DNA of 64,000 nucleotides from Sanguinoderma infundibulare (GCA_032821775.1 JAVLRN010000006.1:1178001-1242000), one strand, 5' to 3'; numbered from the stretch's first letter, positions 10,683 through 22,706 are shown. Notes: generated by a model from the letters alone, not told the origin. Program-made: numbers and translations.

Positions 10683-10990
10683 CCCTTCACGATGGTGGCT
10701 AACCACCCAACCTCCGGTTCCGATTTGGCAGGTCACCTTCGATAGTTGGCTAGCCTCGGATGACTCGCAAAGAACGAGGCTTGCAGAGGCTTGCGAAGCC
10801 CCGGCTCGGGCTGCCGGACACGCCTTCACAGTGGTTGAGTTGCCGTTTCGGATGTGCAGAGCATGCGGCCGACATTAACGTTCGCTTGTGATGTTTGCCG
10901 CCAGTAAGACGCGATCATCCCGCCAGCCACCTGCGAAAGGCCAATTACTGGCCAATCCCACCATTTGTGCGGCGCCGTCCGGGCAGTGGT

Positions 10991-11603
10991 TTGATCAGGC
11001 CCAGGGCTGACACTTTCCATTTTCGTCTCGATCATCTCCAGCGGAGTTTCGGGTGGTTTGCAAGCCACCAATCCCGAGAGCATATATCAACCCTTCACGT
11101 CCTCAACCAATGTCCCTCAGAACTTGCTCTCGACGACCGACCTCAATCTGCTACGCTTCTCCTGGGCCTCTCCTTCGTCGCAAGTTCCTGTGAGTTTTCC
11201 TCCTTGCCACTCGACTCGTTTTAACCGCCCCGCAACTTATCCTTACTCAACGCCACCGTTCACAGAAGTTCCTCGTTAGTCGTGCCCTTGCCTTGCCGTC
11301 TGCTGTCTTGGTGGTCTTTGTCGTCTGCTTGGTCGCTCAGCTGATGGCTCGCTCTGGACTGCTCGTTCCGCTCAGCTTGTGGCGACGCTCGACACCTCGG
11401 CGACTCCCTCTCCCAGGCAACTCGACGCCGCCAACGCGGCTGACCCAAACGGTCGTCCTCAACGAGCTTCAAGATCCGGGCCGCAGGGTGGTTTCTTCCC
11501 CGTTCGTGTTTCTGTTTTTCCTCCCGCCGAGTGTTGTGTCCGTTCTTCCCCATGTCTTCGTGTCTTCTTGCCTGTCGTCGTTGTTCTCCGTTATGCGGCG
11601 GCC

Positions 11604-11642
<39 letters not shown>

Positions 11643-12456
11643 CAGCCTCTGTTATACGGAACAGGCACGCGCAGTCGAGGTCTTGGGCGTTCGAAGGGAC
11701 GCGTTTGGCCGCATGATGCCACGTCCCCGGGGGAGTTTTGGCCGCTACTGTCCGGGGCAACCGGGAGCGGCATTCCTGTGCAGAGTTGAACATCCTCGCC
11801 CCTCGCAGGGCAGGGCGGACGTACGTTATCTACGACGCTCAAAGGAGACAGGTTACACCCCGCGCTCCTCTCTTCAATGGGCAGAGACCTCGCTGTTGCA
11901 CCTGTTCTATGCTCCAAAAAATACAAAGATTACAAAAGACTTTTCGAGTGATGACATACCGTGTGCAACAAGGCCGCCAACATTTACCGAACTCCAAAGC
12001 GCAAGTTGTGAGAGAACCGAATAGGAGTAGAACGCAATCGCGTATTGCGGAATATGTCGAACGAACGCGAAGGACTCAACAGTATGTTCGGCACAATGGC
12101 AACAGCAGTAGTTCTACTGGTAAAGGTTGTGATTGTATGCAAGCAGACTCGTCTTACCCTTCGGACTTGATTGACGCTGCACCAACAACGACGCCAGGTT
12201 GGGAACGGAACTGGAATCTTCAACTGTCTCGGTCATCACGAGCTTGAGTTTGTTTACCAACAACGGCTTACCGTCCGGCACGCCTTCCTGCGTTGCGAGG
12301 CGCACGAACTTGCGTGAAAGGGCAGAGTCTCACCCTCACATCCGACCGCCGGAGCAGCCACCGTGACGGTGCCGGGCTCGTCTGGAAATCGGAGCAACAT
12401 TCTGGGCCTCGATATCATTGGCACGCCTACGACACACCCGAAATATATGGAAGCAC
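10991..12456. other. Transcribed-looking region without a firm gene model
   Basis: A CATATAT box near 11080, a possible intron at 11189-11265 (GTGAGTT to TTCACAG) and a long open frame through 11266-12024 suggest a plus-strand transcript. The open frame begins KFLVSRALALPSAVLVVFVV with one hydrophobic segment, but no ATG sits in the right frame upstream. The middle is a simple repeat and the end is shadow-like. Several frames are open because of the skewed composition. I cannot support a protein. Confidence 0.3.
11611..11642 (+). repeat. (TTGTCG)n hexanucleotide microsatellite
   Basis: About five tandem TTGTCG units. They give alternating Leu-Ser or Val-Val runs in overlapping frames, which explains the long spurious ORFs around it. 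Confidence 0.9.
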
Positions 12457-14178
12457 TCAAGATTTGCTCTTCTTGTCCTCATACGCCTTGAGCCTATGTA
12501 GATCGTCCTGAGTCAGCACGTATTCGCCGCGCATACAAGTGCCACACTCACCTCTGGTAGTCCCTCTCGACCTTCGCTTTCGTATCCTTCTCGCTATGCA
12601 CTCCATCCCCTCCGCCGCCGCCACCACCTGCTTTCTTTTTCTCCTTCCTCTCCTTCCTTTTCTCAGCTTTCTCGGCCTCGTCGCTCGCGGCCAACAAGTC
12701 CTTGATCGACGGTACCATGGACGAAGAGAGCGGCTGGAGGCGCATGGGCCGCCCCTCTTCTTCTTCCATCTCACCATCCTCCGCGCCAGATGCGGAACGA
12801 TGGGCCCCGTTCGGTCGTGTCTGCGGCGATGCAGGTCGGGGTGCAGACTTGCCGTCGCGAGTAGGGGATGGAGGGGGTGACGGTTCTCGTTCATCATCGG
12901 AGGTCGCGAGCCACTTTCCGTGGCGCAGCGGGCCACTGTCGCGTACCTCGCCCTCCTCCTCCGCTTGTGGACCTCTTTCAGAAGCGTGAATGGGGCGCTC
13001 TTCGTCGCTGTCCTCGTCGTCGTCTCCAAGGTCGACACCGGTGTATTCGTCAGCATCAGCGAAGATGTCGAAGTCCTCGTCTATGGGTTCCGGGCCCGGT
13101 TTTGGTTCTGGCGTAGTCGGGGGTTTGGGAGAAGGGACTGTGGACGGTCCAGCTGCAGGCGATTGGTCTGTCTTTGAAGAGTCAGCAGAGGTCGATGGCT
13201 GAGTGGTGGGCGTTTCTGGGACAGTCTCCGCGGCCACCTTGCGCTTCTTCCTCCGCTCTCCATTCTCCTCTGGCTCGCCAGCCCTCACCTTCTTCTTCCG
13301 CTTCACCTTCCCATCAGCCCCGCTACCACTCGCAATGGATTTGAACCCGATGGGCTTGAACTTGCCCGCCTGCTTCGCCTCCTCGAGAGCCTTGTCTGCC
13401 ACGGTGGGCTGGGAAGTCGTCGCGCCATCGGCCCCCCGCTTGCTCTTCAGGTCGCGCAGGATCTCCTCACGCGTGCGCTTCTTCGGTTGGGCGGATGATT
13501 CGGTGAAGGCCTGTTCGAGGGACACGTCGTCCGTTGCGGCCATTTCGGCGGCGGCGCGTGCACGGTTCTGTTCGAGGAGCGCGAAGTCGAGGCCCTTGAC
13601 GAGCACGGTGTGTTGACTATCTCCGCCTAGGTACTTGCGCTGCTCTTCTACCTGAAACACAAGGGAAGGAATGTCTTGTTCAAGACAATTGGGTTGGGAA
13701 AGATGGGGAGTGGGACATACAGCTAGACGGTCGGCATTCTCGGCATTTCGACGCTCGAAATCTTCCGCCAGGGCCTCCACCTGCAGAGTAGACGAGGAGA
13801 ATGAGCAACCAACTTGAAACTGGTCTCGGCCTGCATGCCAGTGTGCATGCAGGGCACGACATAACCGGCGTATGGAGTCTCGAATGACACAGCAGTCGTT
13901 CCAGATCGTCCAGAGAGCTCGGGTGAGACACGTACCTGCGCGTAATCATTGTTCGTCCCTCCTCTCCGTTCAGCTGCACGGTCACGGTACTGCTCGTCTT
14001 TCGTTTTCTTCTTCAGTGTCCGTGGCTTGAACGCGGGTTGTGAAGCATCGACTTTCTTCGCCTTCTTCTTGTCTGGAACAGAGGTGGAAAGCAGAGAGCC
14101 CCGAACATGTGCGGAAGAGTTAGTAGGAGAAGTGGCGGAAGGCTTCTGAAGAAGTTCGCGGAAGGAGTCTTGGTCCAT
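12457..14178 (-). CDS. IK: Spliceosomal RED/IK protein
   Basis: This is the fungal homologue of human IK (RED), a component of the activated spliceosome that binds the SMU1 WD40 protein. The N-terminus is MDQDSFRELLQKPSATSPTN. It carries the RED_N domain: KDEQYRDRAAERRGGTNNDY, then AEDFERRNAEN, and the strongly conserved RKYLGGDSQHTVLVKGLDFA. The C-terminal half is low-complexity and charged, with acidic runs around DDDEDSDEERP. The last intron uses the acceptor ACATAG rather than an upstream CAG. This keeps frame and gives the end VERDYQRLKAYEDKKSKS, matching the conserved DYQKL-type tail of the family. Start and stop are well defined. Confidence 0.9.
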
Positions 14179-15223
14179 TGGGGAAACACTGAGAGTGTGG
14201 AGGTATGTAAGTACCAGCAAAGTACCACTACCACTACCAGGTACCAGCCACCGAGTGTGGCACAAACGCTAAGCGCCCGATAAATAACCTCGAGGAGATT
14301 CATCGGCCGATTTTAACGTTTCCGAGTCAACGCAAAGGTGTACGACCGGTGCTTTTCGAAACCTGCGACAGGCAAGTCGTGGTGAAAGGACACGCCAACC
14401 CATTGAACGTCTCGCAGCAGTAGTAAGTATTCGCAGTTCCCAGCCAAGAAGTCGAGGCGGCGCGTCGCACAACAGACACCAAGTAAGCGAGAGTTTCGAA
14501 TCTTCCTTGAAATATACATTCTTCTCTTCTACTTAGTAACTACCACCCCCGTCTTTGGATGTACGTATTGAATACGGGATATGTAACGGACGCAATGAGC
14601 GCGCTAGTGAGGTGAGGAGGGGGAGAGAACGATGATACAGACGTCAACGCTGCGACGAGACGCGAGAGCCAACCGGGTGCGAGCCAGAGAGGAAAGACAA
14701 GAAACGTGGGAGAGAGACGCAAGACGTATGTACAAGTAGAGACGCCAGCCCGCGCCGGTGTGCGGCGGTGTACGCTAGTACGGTAGAGTCTGAGAGCGGA
14801 TGAGGGTCCAATGCCAAACGTGATAGACGTGCGGGGGCATGAGGGAGTGTGTAGGAGTCGATTAGTTGAACATGAGGTACAGCGCCCGGCACGCCGGGCG
14901 GGGACGACGAACAGCGCTGCAACGCGCATATATAGTAGGTGGCGGGAGCGGGAGAAGCGAGTGTGGAGGGCAATCGGAAGGGGTCAGGGCTATTCGTGAT
15001 GCAGGGGGAGAATGCAATGTCCGTTTGTACTATGGATCTCGGTATCTCGTGTCGTCGATCTGGGCTCTGCAGGCGGTAGCAAGCAAGTCGTGCAGCATTA
15101 CGCAGGTGATGGGTGGTATGTGAACGTGCATGAGGACAGACGGAAGCAGGAGGGGATGAGTGACGGACGGCGGAATGGGAGGATGGCAGGAAGTAGACCA
15201 TGCAGTGAACAGCCTAGTCATGT
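14179..15223. other. Intergenic region between RED and CDC55
   Basis: It contains the RED promoter (14.18-14.5 kb) and the 3' UTR of CDC55. A short GC hairpin GCCCGGCACGCCGGGC lies at about 14882-14897. ORFs on both strands here are arginine- and serine-rich shadows. No gene was seen. Confidence 0.45.
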
Positions 15224-17065
15224 TCATGCAGCGCTGTACAAGAAGAGGTTGTTCGTTGCTGCGATCTACGCCAAAGCAGAAGCAGCAAAATCTGAGTATA
15301 CTTGTCAAGATAAAAATTCAAGCTGCTCACCGCGATGGTGTTTTCCCGCGGATGCCAGCTCGCGTGCAAGATCTTCTTGTTGAAGTCTAGCGTCTCCAGC
15401 GCCATGTTCTCCCTCAATCCTCCTGGCCGTCCATTCTTCATACCCGCCTTGTTGCCCGGCAGTGGGCCGCCGATCTTCTTCGCCTTAAATGCCGACTTGT
15501 CCGCTTGCAACACGACGTCGTTGAGAGTCTCGCAGTCAAATATCCGGAAGTAGTTGTGATAAGAACCGGTGAGAACGTGCCTGCGTGGAAATGAAATCGC
15601 AGTCAGTAGCCGCCGACGTCATACAGACCCATATAATTGCATCCTGATGAAGAAGCGCGCAGCGCATGTGAAAGAGACTCACTTGTCGTCACCACTCCAC
15701 ACACACTCGAACTTGTCGAAGATGCAGTCATTCTCGTATAGGTCGCACAACTTGCCCCGAAGGTGATCGTGGATCGGGATCGTTTTCAGTGGCCGGTTCT
15801 CCATGTTGATGTCCCATATCTTGAGATTGAGGTAGTCGCGCGAGAGGATGTAGCGTCCATCATGACTGAACTTGACGTCTGATATGGACGAGATGATTTC
15901 GGAGAAGAACGAGCGGTTTGTTGGGTCCTCCTCCTCCTCGAACACTGCACACCGTGCACCGCCACGCGTCTAGGTCAGTGTCAGACGCGATCGGGATATG
16001 AAGTGACGCACTCTTCGCGTGCTTGTCGCACAAAGCAGAGTCCCGCATGTCAGCCAGCTTGATGTTACTCTTCGAGCTGCTGTACATAAACAAGTTGCAA
16101 TGTACGGGGTGGAACTCGGCAGCGGTGATGACCTCCGTTAGCTCCTCCATGTTTATGGGCTTGATGTCAACGATGTCTTAGGAGAAGAGGTCTGAGGGTT
16201 GCGATAACAAGACGAATGGGGGCGAGAACTTACTGAAGCTACGGTCACTGATATCCAAGTTCCAGAGGTTAATGCGGAGGTCGTCCGCCGATATATACGT
16301 CTCCTGGTCGGAGTTGACAGAGATGGAGTGGATGTGATAAGCGTGGGCATTGGAGTACACTTTGCGTGGAACTGCGGCGATGATGTTGTCTTGTTGTGTC
16401 ATGCGAGGGAGCCGGAGATGTTGTGAGGATAGCGGAGCGGGTAATGATCTTTGGCCATCAAGGAGATTGCTCTCCGAGACGACTCGTAGCTGTTTCTCGA
16501 ACACTTTCCATAGCTTGATCGTTTTGTCTGACGGGGAGCGGGATCAGACAAGGGGGCGCGGGGATGATGAGAGGACGACGCACCGTTGGTAGATAGCAGG
16601 AAGTGGGCGGCGTTCTGTCGTTTGCACCACTTGATCTTATTGATCTTCTCCTCGATCTCCAACGACTTGAGGTAGTCGAACTCTGGTTCGTGCGACTGAA
16701 ACTCGGTGTAGAACTTGTACTCGCACGTCTTTTTCTGATGAGTGGGACCGACGGGCGGAGTGAGCAGGCCGCAATCGCGACGGCAATCACAATCACGCGC
16801 AAGACGCGGGGCGTACCATCTCATTGCGCTCGAACAGGACGACGCGGCCTCCCTTGTCACCGGTGGCAAGGTAGTTGCCTGTCGAGTCGAACTCGACGGT
16901 CGAGATGATGTCGGCTGCGAGGCGGGCCACATGAGAGCTTAGCCAGTCGTGGAGTGGCTGGCCTAGGGGACGCGCCGTACCTTCGGTGATATCCTCGACC
17001 TCGCCCTTGTCGCCGAAGCATTGGGCAAACCGCCATCCGCCTGAACTGGACGCGTCCTGATCCAT
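15224..17065 (-). CDS. CDC55: PP2A regulatory subunit B (PR55/CDC55)
   Basis: This WD40 beta-propeller directs protein phosphatase 2A to its substrates in mitosis and polarity control. The start [19 protein letters not shown] leads into [20 protein letters not shown], then the PR55 signature region [20 protein letters not shown]. Further WD units are [59 protein letters not shown] and [17 protein letters not shown]. The C-terminus is completed by a short final exon [13 protein letters not shown] after an intron that begins just after NTIA; reading through that intron would replace the conserved end. Several 50-60 nt introns are in frame. Length and order match the family. Confidence 0.93.
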
Positions 17066-17441
17066 GATCGAGTAGGCCGGGTATGGTACGATGGAGAGTG
17101 TGGGGTGAAGTGGCTGGAGGACACGAGTGCGGTGCTAGCGGGCAGGGATCCTCGGGCGGACGCGGGGTCGAAAAGTAGTGAGTGGTGTGGCGAGCGTGCT
17201 GGAGGAGGGCTGGAATGCGAGAGACTCTGCCGGGAAGACGCACCGAGACGGAGTCGATCAAGAGAGTGAGCGGAGACCTGGAGCGACACCAGCAGCCGCC
17301 AGCCCACGCCCAAGATGCGCCTGTTGACGCCTGTTTGGCTCCTCCCCCATAGCCACTGACACTCTCTCGGCGTCTCTCTTCTCTCATTCCGACTTTGCCC
17401 TCGCCCTCGTCGTCGTCCCCTCCGCCCCACAAATCTCCACC
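17066..17441. promoter_or_regulatory. Divergent promoter CDC55 / COX9
   Basis: A 376-bp region between two head-to-head genes. No clear TATA box was seen. The side next to COX9 is pyrimidine-rich, which is common before fungal start codons. Confidence 0.4.
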
Positions 17442-17785
17442 ATGTCCATCGCACCTATCACCGGGAAGCTCAGGAAGCGCTTCTGGCTCGACCTCTCCAC
17501 CGCCCTTGGCCTCGGTCTCAGCGCGGGCTACACATTCTGGTGAGTATTATCCGCCTCTCCCCCTCACCCGGCACGCGAACTCACCACCCCGAAACAGGTA
17601 TGGCGTGCACCTCAAGCGTGGTAAGCATTCCATCCGTCTCGTAGATCCTTCCTAGCGCGAGGCTGCGCCGCCGCACATCCTCCACCCGTCCTGTCGCTCA
17701 TCCGTGCATTTTCCCGTCCACAGTCCAGCAGCAAGAGGAGCTGTACCTCAGGCTCGAGCGCGCCAAGCAGCAGGAAGCGCAGTAA
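17442..17785 (+). CDS. COX9: Cytochrome c oxidase subunit VIIa (COX9)
   Basis: A 60-residue single-helix subunit of respiratory complex IV in the mitochondrial inner membrane. Three exons (17442-17539, 17598-17620, 17724-17785) join to a protein starting MSIAPITGKLRKRFWLDLS. One membrane helix follows (TALGLGLSAGYTFWYGVHL), then a charged tail ending RLERAKQQEAQ. The N-terminal APITGxLR motif and the helix with Gly spacing are those of fungal COX9. The middle exon is only 23 nt. Confidence 0.88.
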
Positions 17786-18099
17786 AGCGGGTCCGTTTTG
17801 TAACGCGTTTGCAATCCCATAGCTTGCCACCACCCCCGTTTTCGAGCAATAATCAAACATGGCGTCCTCGCAGCGTCAATCTCGAGTCCCGACCGCCAGC
17901 CTGGGCCGCACCCGGCCCGTTCTCGGATCGTCCTCCTCGCATCATGTATCTGCACTCCGTCCTCTCCTCTGATAGACGATCAAGGACACATAGAAAAGGA
18001 ATAAATACGCGACTAGATGGTGTATCATGAGGTGCTCTGTCCAACCTATCACATACAACTGTCCTGATGATGATGCGCATCGGCAATGATACGGTATGA
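17786..18099. other. Convergent 3' region COX9 / DnaJ gene
   Basis: 3' UTRs of two converging genes. Nothing further was seen. Confidence 0.4.
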
Positions 18100-19634
18100 T
18101 TACTTGAGCAAACCCAATTCCCGTAACCTGTCGCAACTCTCGACCGGCTCCTCGTCAATCTTCTTCACCTTCTCCCAGTCCGTACCAATCCCGAAGAGGC
18201 CAACCTCCTGGTCTTTCCTCCTCTGCTTACGGTCTATCGCCCGCTGACATTGCCCAAACAAGTCGGTGGTGTACGCACGCTCGACATTCGTCTCGAATTG
18301 TCGAAGCTGCGGTCCTGCTTGGTTGCCGCTCCGTGCCAGTTCTGCCGCGATAGGATGCCCCGAGAACTCGGCCGCGTTGACATGGTATTTCACGTGGAGG
18401 CCACCAGTCGTACGCTCGACATTATACCGAGCAGAGGGCGAGAAGGAGAATCGAGGATCGGGCGTGATAGGTGTGCTGAACAGGTTGGGAAGCGCGTTCA
18501 GTAGGGAGAAGGCAAAGAGCACGAATAGCGGCAAGAGCTGCATCCATATTGACCGCGGCTCTTCTGCTCGCTGTTCTTGCCGTCCAGGGTTGGCACGCAT
18601 GCGCGTTGTCCTGAATCCGCCGGGACCAAACGTTGCAGTGAACACTAGATGCGAACGTCAGAACGCAACGTGATGAACATGATTGAATCCACTCACTCGG
18701 TCCGCCGAACGGACCACCACCAAATGATGCACCGTTCATTGGCACGCCGCCGCCGAAGAACATGTTGAACAGCTCCTCGGGGCTGACCTCGCCTTCGAAC
18801 CCTCGGCCCCCGCTGAAACTGGCTCCAGAGAATGACGGGCCAGATGAGGACATGCCACTGAATCTAGATTCTGGATCGGACCCGTGCTCATCGAACGCCG
18901 CTCGTTTTTGAGGGTCTGCATAGTGGTGCTCATGAGGCTTCCGTGACGCAGATCCCGACGAGGAGCTTACCTGATAGGACCTGGAACGCCTTCGATACCA
19001 CTACGCAAATTGGAGCTTAGACAAGAAGTAGAGGACGGCGTGGCTCTCGCGAACACTCACTCTTGAATGCCTCATCAGCCCCCGGTGCGCCGTTCTTGTC
19101 GGGATGCAACGCCAAAGCGAGCTATGCAGCCACGAAGGACACTCAACGACCAGCAGCAGGCGAAAACGGCCGGGAGCCACGCACCTTGCGATAAGCCTTC
19201 TTCACCTCTGCCTCGTCGCAATCCCGCTTCAGCGACAGAATCTCGTAGTACTCCGTCACCTTGCACGCCCGCACCCGGTTCACGACCGCGAGGTTGTCCG
19301 GGGTGTAGCTCTTCTTCGTCGCCGTCTCCGCCCCGGGAGCGTCCCCGTTCGCCATCCCCTTGCCGTCCGCGGCGTGCGTGTGCCGGTGTCGTGCGCCAGC
19401 GGCGGACGGATGCGCCTCGGCGGCGGACGTGCTGGCGCTCGCGCCAGCCGATCCCGACGCCTCCGTGTCCTTCGCCTCGGATTCGATGATCTCGAGGAGT
19501 TTGGTGGCCTCGGGGGTTGAGAAGAGCGAGAGGGACTTCTGGCAGAAGCGCTTGGCGGAGGGGAAGTTGCCTGCGTTGCGGTGCTTCTGCGCGATCGCGA
19601 GGCACTTGAGGGCCTCGTCTTTATTGCTCTCCAT
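18100..19634 (-). CDS. ER-membrane J-protein (DNAJB12/B14-like)
   Basis: An Hsp70 co-chaperone predicted to sit in the ER membrane with its J domain facing the cytosol, acting in ER-associated degradation. The N-terminus (MESNKDEALKCLAIAQKHRN) is the helical region typical of DNAJB12. The J domain runs from TEYYEILSLKRDCDEAEVKK through LALALHPDKNGAPG, with the HPD triad intact, to DPQKRAAFDEHG. A Gly/Phe/Ser-rich stretch with NMFFGGG follows. One transmembrane helix (WMQLLPLFVLFAFSLLNAL) precedes a C-terminal DUF1977-like domain including YNVERTTGGLHVKYHV. Five exons fit. In yeast the closest role is that of Hlj1, though the domain layout is closer to the animal proteins. Confidence 0.88.
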
Positions 19635-19978
19635 GCTGACCGACGTCAGGTGTGTGGGGAAAGGAGAAGGCGGGAGGGAGCGTGTCCTGGTGTGTCGTGG
19701 GTGGAAGAGAGGCGACTACATACTGACGGAAAAGGTAATGTTACACGTCCCTGGCGCTTCGATTGACTTATCGTGTTGGTTACAAAGCTTGTTACATCCC
19801 TTTGTATGCATGTTAAAGAACCCGTTAACCAGGTTATCATGGGCTTTGAGCGCGGGATAAGGACGTAATAATAATGCGCCTGGTGAAATCGCTATGTAAT
19901 CAGCTGACAGAGCGCTTACCAGTTCCTTGCTCCTTGAATACGTCCCACCACCTTGCCTGCTCCTCGGAACCGTGCGGT
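19635..19978. promoter_or_regulatory. Divergent promoter DnaJ gene / FBXO9-like
   Basis: About 340 bp between head-to-head starts. An in-frame upstream ATG at 19874 would add 35 residues to the F-box gene. The ATG at 19979 is preferred because the added residues look like leader sequence. Confidence 0.35.
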
Positions 19979-21683
19979 ATGCAGGGGTCGAAGAGCAGCG
20001 TTGAGACAGAGGATTCTGAAGAGCTCGCCCGGTTCAGACAGCAATGGCTTGACGAGGTCCGGAGCAAGAAGAAGCCCCACGCCGCGGTCCAGGGCACCGC
20101 TGCTGCATCCACCTCCCCCGAGGCGACAACGCACTCTCCCCCTCACTCCCCGCCCGCCCATCGCACTACTCACTGGCGCGCGTCACACCACGACGATGCG
20201 ACCTCCCCGCCGCTGGTCGCGAGGAAGCATGTGTCGGCGGCGGCGGCGGCGGCGACGATGACCGCGCAGTTCGGACCCGCCCTCCAGCGCGCGGTCGAGG
20301 TGTACCGGAAGGCGGTCCAGCACGAGCAGAAGAGCGAGCTCGACGACGCGCTGCGCCTGTATCGCGCCGCGTTCAGGCTCGACACCAACGTCGATCGCGC
20401 GTACCACCTCATGGAGGACGAGCTCCACAGGATGGCCGCTGAGACTACTGCCCCGGCGACCGAAAAGCCCGCCCTCCACAAGACGACGCCGGCTGGCACT
20501 GGGAACGCTCCGGTGGACGGGCTGCTGCAGGAACTGCAGGGTTTGGAACTGGGCCCGAGCCGCGTTCCGGTCGCGCATGCGCGCGGGGAGGGGTTCGTTA
20601 CTGGGATGCTCGCCGACTTGGTGTCGTCATGGCCGCTAGAGCTCACTTTCGAGCGGGAGGACGAGGAGGAGGAGGTGCCTATCAAGATGCTGCCCGACGA
20701 AGTGCTTGTGATCATCCTGAGATTGCTCGACCATACCGCTCTCGAACGGTTCGCGAAGGTGAACAGGAAGGCGCGGGTCATCGCGTTAGATGCATCTATC
20801 TGGAGGTGAGTCAGTTCCGTCGCAGCTCTCACGACATCTGACGTCGTTTCGTGTCCTGTAGACCAATGGTACAGGCGGTATACCAGCCCCCGCAAATTTC
20901 GGACGAGGAAGAGCTCGAGGCGTTGGTGGTGAAGTACATGACGGATTACCGGCGAGTCTACATTGAGCATCCCCGCGTGCGGTACGACGGAGTTTACATT
21001 GCTGTCTGTCATTACATGTACGTACCCCGGTCATCAATGTCATCACTTCTTTAGATTGAGACCGACGACTGGTGTACCACAGTCGTAACGGCATCGGCGA
21101 GAATGTATGGGTGAACGTGCGTACGACATAGCTCGAGATTCAGTTCAAATGGGTTTGACGTTCCGGTGGTTTACAGTACAGTCACCTCATCACATACTAT
21201 CGCTACTTGTACGTCAATCAGTTTCTCCTTGCACGACCGAATGCTCACGCATGTCTTACAGGAGGTTCTATCCGGATGGCAAAGTCCTATCTCTTCTTGC
21301 AAATGAAGAGCTTGCCCCGTCGCAAATCATACCGCTCCTCAAGCCCACTTTCCGCATGAAGGTGAATCCCCGTCTACCCATCGCATAGTATAAGAGGAGT
21401 GGCTAATACTTGAAACCGCTGGAAGGGCTTCTTCATCGGCACCTGGTACCTCGAGGGCACAGAACTCCACATTGACGACCTCCTGCCAAAGGAACCCGCG
21501 ACGGCGGAAACGCGCTACTCGTTCCAGATGGTCCTCGAGCTGCGCTCGCGCCCGGTCGGCCGCTGGAACCGGTTAGATTTTCGGGGGTATGACTCGGTGC
21601 ACATCGCGAGCGGGGAGGCGACGCCGCTCGCGCTCAAGAACGAGAGGCCGTTCTGGTTCTCGAAGGTGCGATCGTATGCGTAG
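19979..21683 (+). CDS. HRT3: F-box protein, FBXO9/HRT3 family
   Basis: A substrate receptor of an SCF ubiquitin ligase. The N-terminal part (SEELARFRQQWLDEVRSKK) is the conserved FBXO9 segment that precedes a single TPR-like unit, here ALQRAVEVYRKAVQHEQKSE and DALRLYRAAFRLDTNVDRAY. The F-box follows (IKMLPDEVLVIILRLLDHTA, then FAKVNRKARVIALDASIWR). The C-terminal FBXO9 domain is split over small exons: RRVYIEHPRVRYDGVYIAVC, RFYPDGKVLSLLANEE, and GFFIGTWYLEGTELHIDDLL. The stop is at 21681. An alanine run near 20240 comes from GCG repeats. The name follows yeast Hrt3; the orthology is a family-level call. Confidence 0.88.
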
Positions 21684-21930
21684 GCGCGAGCCCAAGGGCG
21701 AATTGCGCTTGTGGGGATGGGATTCTGTACCATACGCTTGGTCGTGGACGCACGTCGGAGGCTCGCTGGATATCGTAGATGATGTGCTTGGAATGGAACT
21801 TGTTCGGAGACGTTTGAGTTACTTTGCTCGGGTTCCTTGGTCGAAAGAGCACCGACGCATAAAGACACCCACATGCCCAGAGAACGAAAGAGATGCGATG
21901 AATACTGCAGACAGAAAGACATACAAGCCG

Positions 21931-22504
21931 TCATGACGACGATGGAGATTTTGGTACAATGCCCGCCCGCTGCACGAACTTCTCGAAGGACATCCGCGGA
22001 TCCTCGTCCTCTTCCAGTGCTCTGCAAGTGGTGTGAAGTCACGTCGATGAGCCGAGGGGTGAGAGACAGTACGCACCGACGCTTCATCTCGCTCCGCCAT
22101 GTTACCTCTCGCAAGGCTGGACTACGAATCGTCGCGCCGACGATGGCCAGCACGAGTGCTATTCCTGCCTCAACGACAATCTGAAAAGCATATTATGAGC
22201 TCAACTCTCTCCGTCCGCGTGTGATAAGGTACAGGGTCACTCACGTCATTTGGCAACGAACCCTCCGGACGGCCTAGAGCCTTCAGATGTGAGAGGTCTG
22301 CACAGCGAATGCCACCATCAGCACCCGTCAACGCGAAATTTGTCGGAGACGTGTGGACGTACGCTCGTATGTGGAATACGCGGCTGCGGACAGCCAAGAC
22401 GCGACCTCGTCAGCGCCATGGATTTGGGAAGCAAAGTCAAGTCATGAGTGCTGACCATGTAGGAGCGCGATTGTCGCGACGAGCAGCATGAGTCCGCCGA
22501 GCAT
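21931..22504 (-). CDS. EMC5: ER membrane complex subunit 5 (EMC5/MMGT)
   Basis: EMC5 is a two-helix membrane subunit of the ER membrane protein complex, which inserts tail-anchored and multipass proteins. Five small exons give MLGGLMLLVATIALLHAAYS (helix 1), TYEHLSHLKALGRPEG, then DIVVEAGIALVLAIVGATI (helix 2), RSPALREVTWRSEMKRR, and a short acidic end finishing RAGIVPKSPSSS. Exon joins are phase-correct. An upstream in-frame extension cannot be excluded. At roughly 115 residues it has the usual size. Confidence 0.85.
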
Positions 22505-22706
22505 CGTTGAGACCAGGACGTCCAAGAGAGAGCGGATATGATACTAGCGGCGGGAATGCCGCGGACGCAGAGGGCAGTGTCCACAGTCCAGTCCAGGCAC
22601 GCTGCGCGCGGGGCACGTGGAGGAGGATATATTGTGGCCAATAAGGACGGCCGGTGTCCAGCGTCCCCCCGCGAGCCGCAAGCGATATAAATCCCCCAAG
22701 AACACA
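22505..22706. promoter_or_regulatory. Short divergent promoter EMC5 / DUF2015 gene
   Basis: Only 202 bp separate the two starts. A TATAAA at 22686-22691 lies just 15 nt before the DUF2015 ATG, which is too close for a standard TATA role. Confidence 0.45.

Larger units (their letters stand above)
9575..10990 (-). repeat. 1.4-kb dispersed module, copy A
   Basis: Read on the minus strand, this region aligns along nearly its whole length with 36200-37595 on the plus strand. Shared landmarks in order are a promoter-proximal block with GGTATAAAGAACCACC, the coding-like run MPRFLFHPTRPPDSTSPGRG, the block PPSSITKR, the exon around CACGACAGGCGTTCGCCAG, and a 3' end with AGAAAAGAGAAAACCCC and GTTCCGAGTTGACAATTTT. 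Copies differ by substitutions and small indels. No target-site duplication or terminal inverted repeat was found. Confidence 0.8.

Noticed and set aside
11293..12024. 243-codon plus-strand ORF
   Set aside because: Starts without ATG, is dominated by a TTGTCG repeat (Leu-Ser run) and has three overlapping open frames, so it is not accepted as a protein gene.
14540..15201. Minus-strand Ser/Arg-rich ORFs between RED and CDC55
   Set aside because: Low-complexity, two overlapping frames, no conserved motif; they lie in the CDC55 3' UTR.
22686..22691. TATAAA before the DUF2015 gene
   Set aside because: Only 15 nt from the ATG; transcription from it would begin after the start codon.
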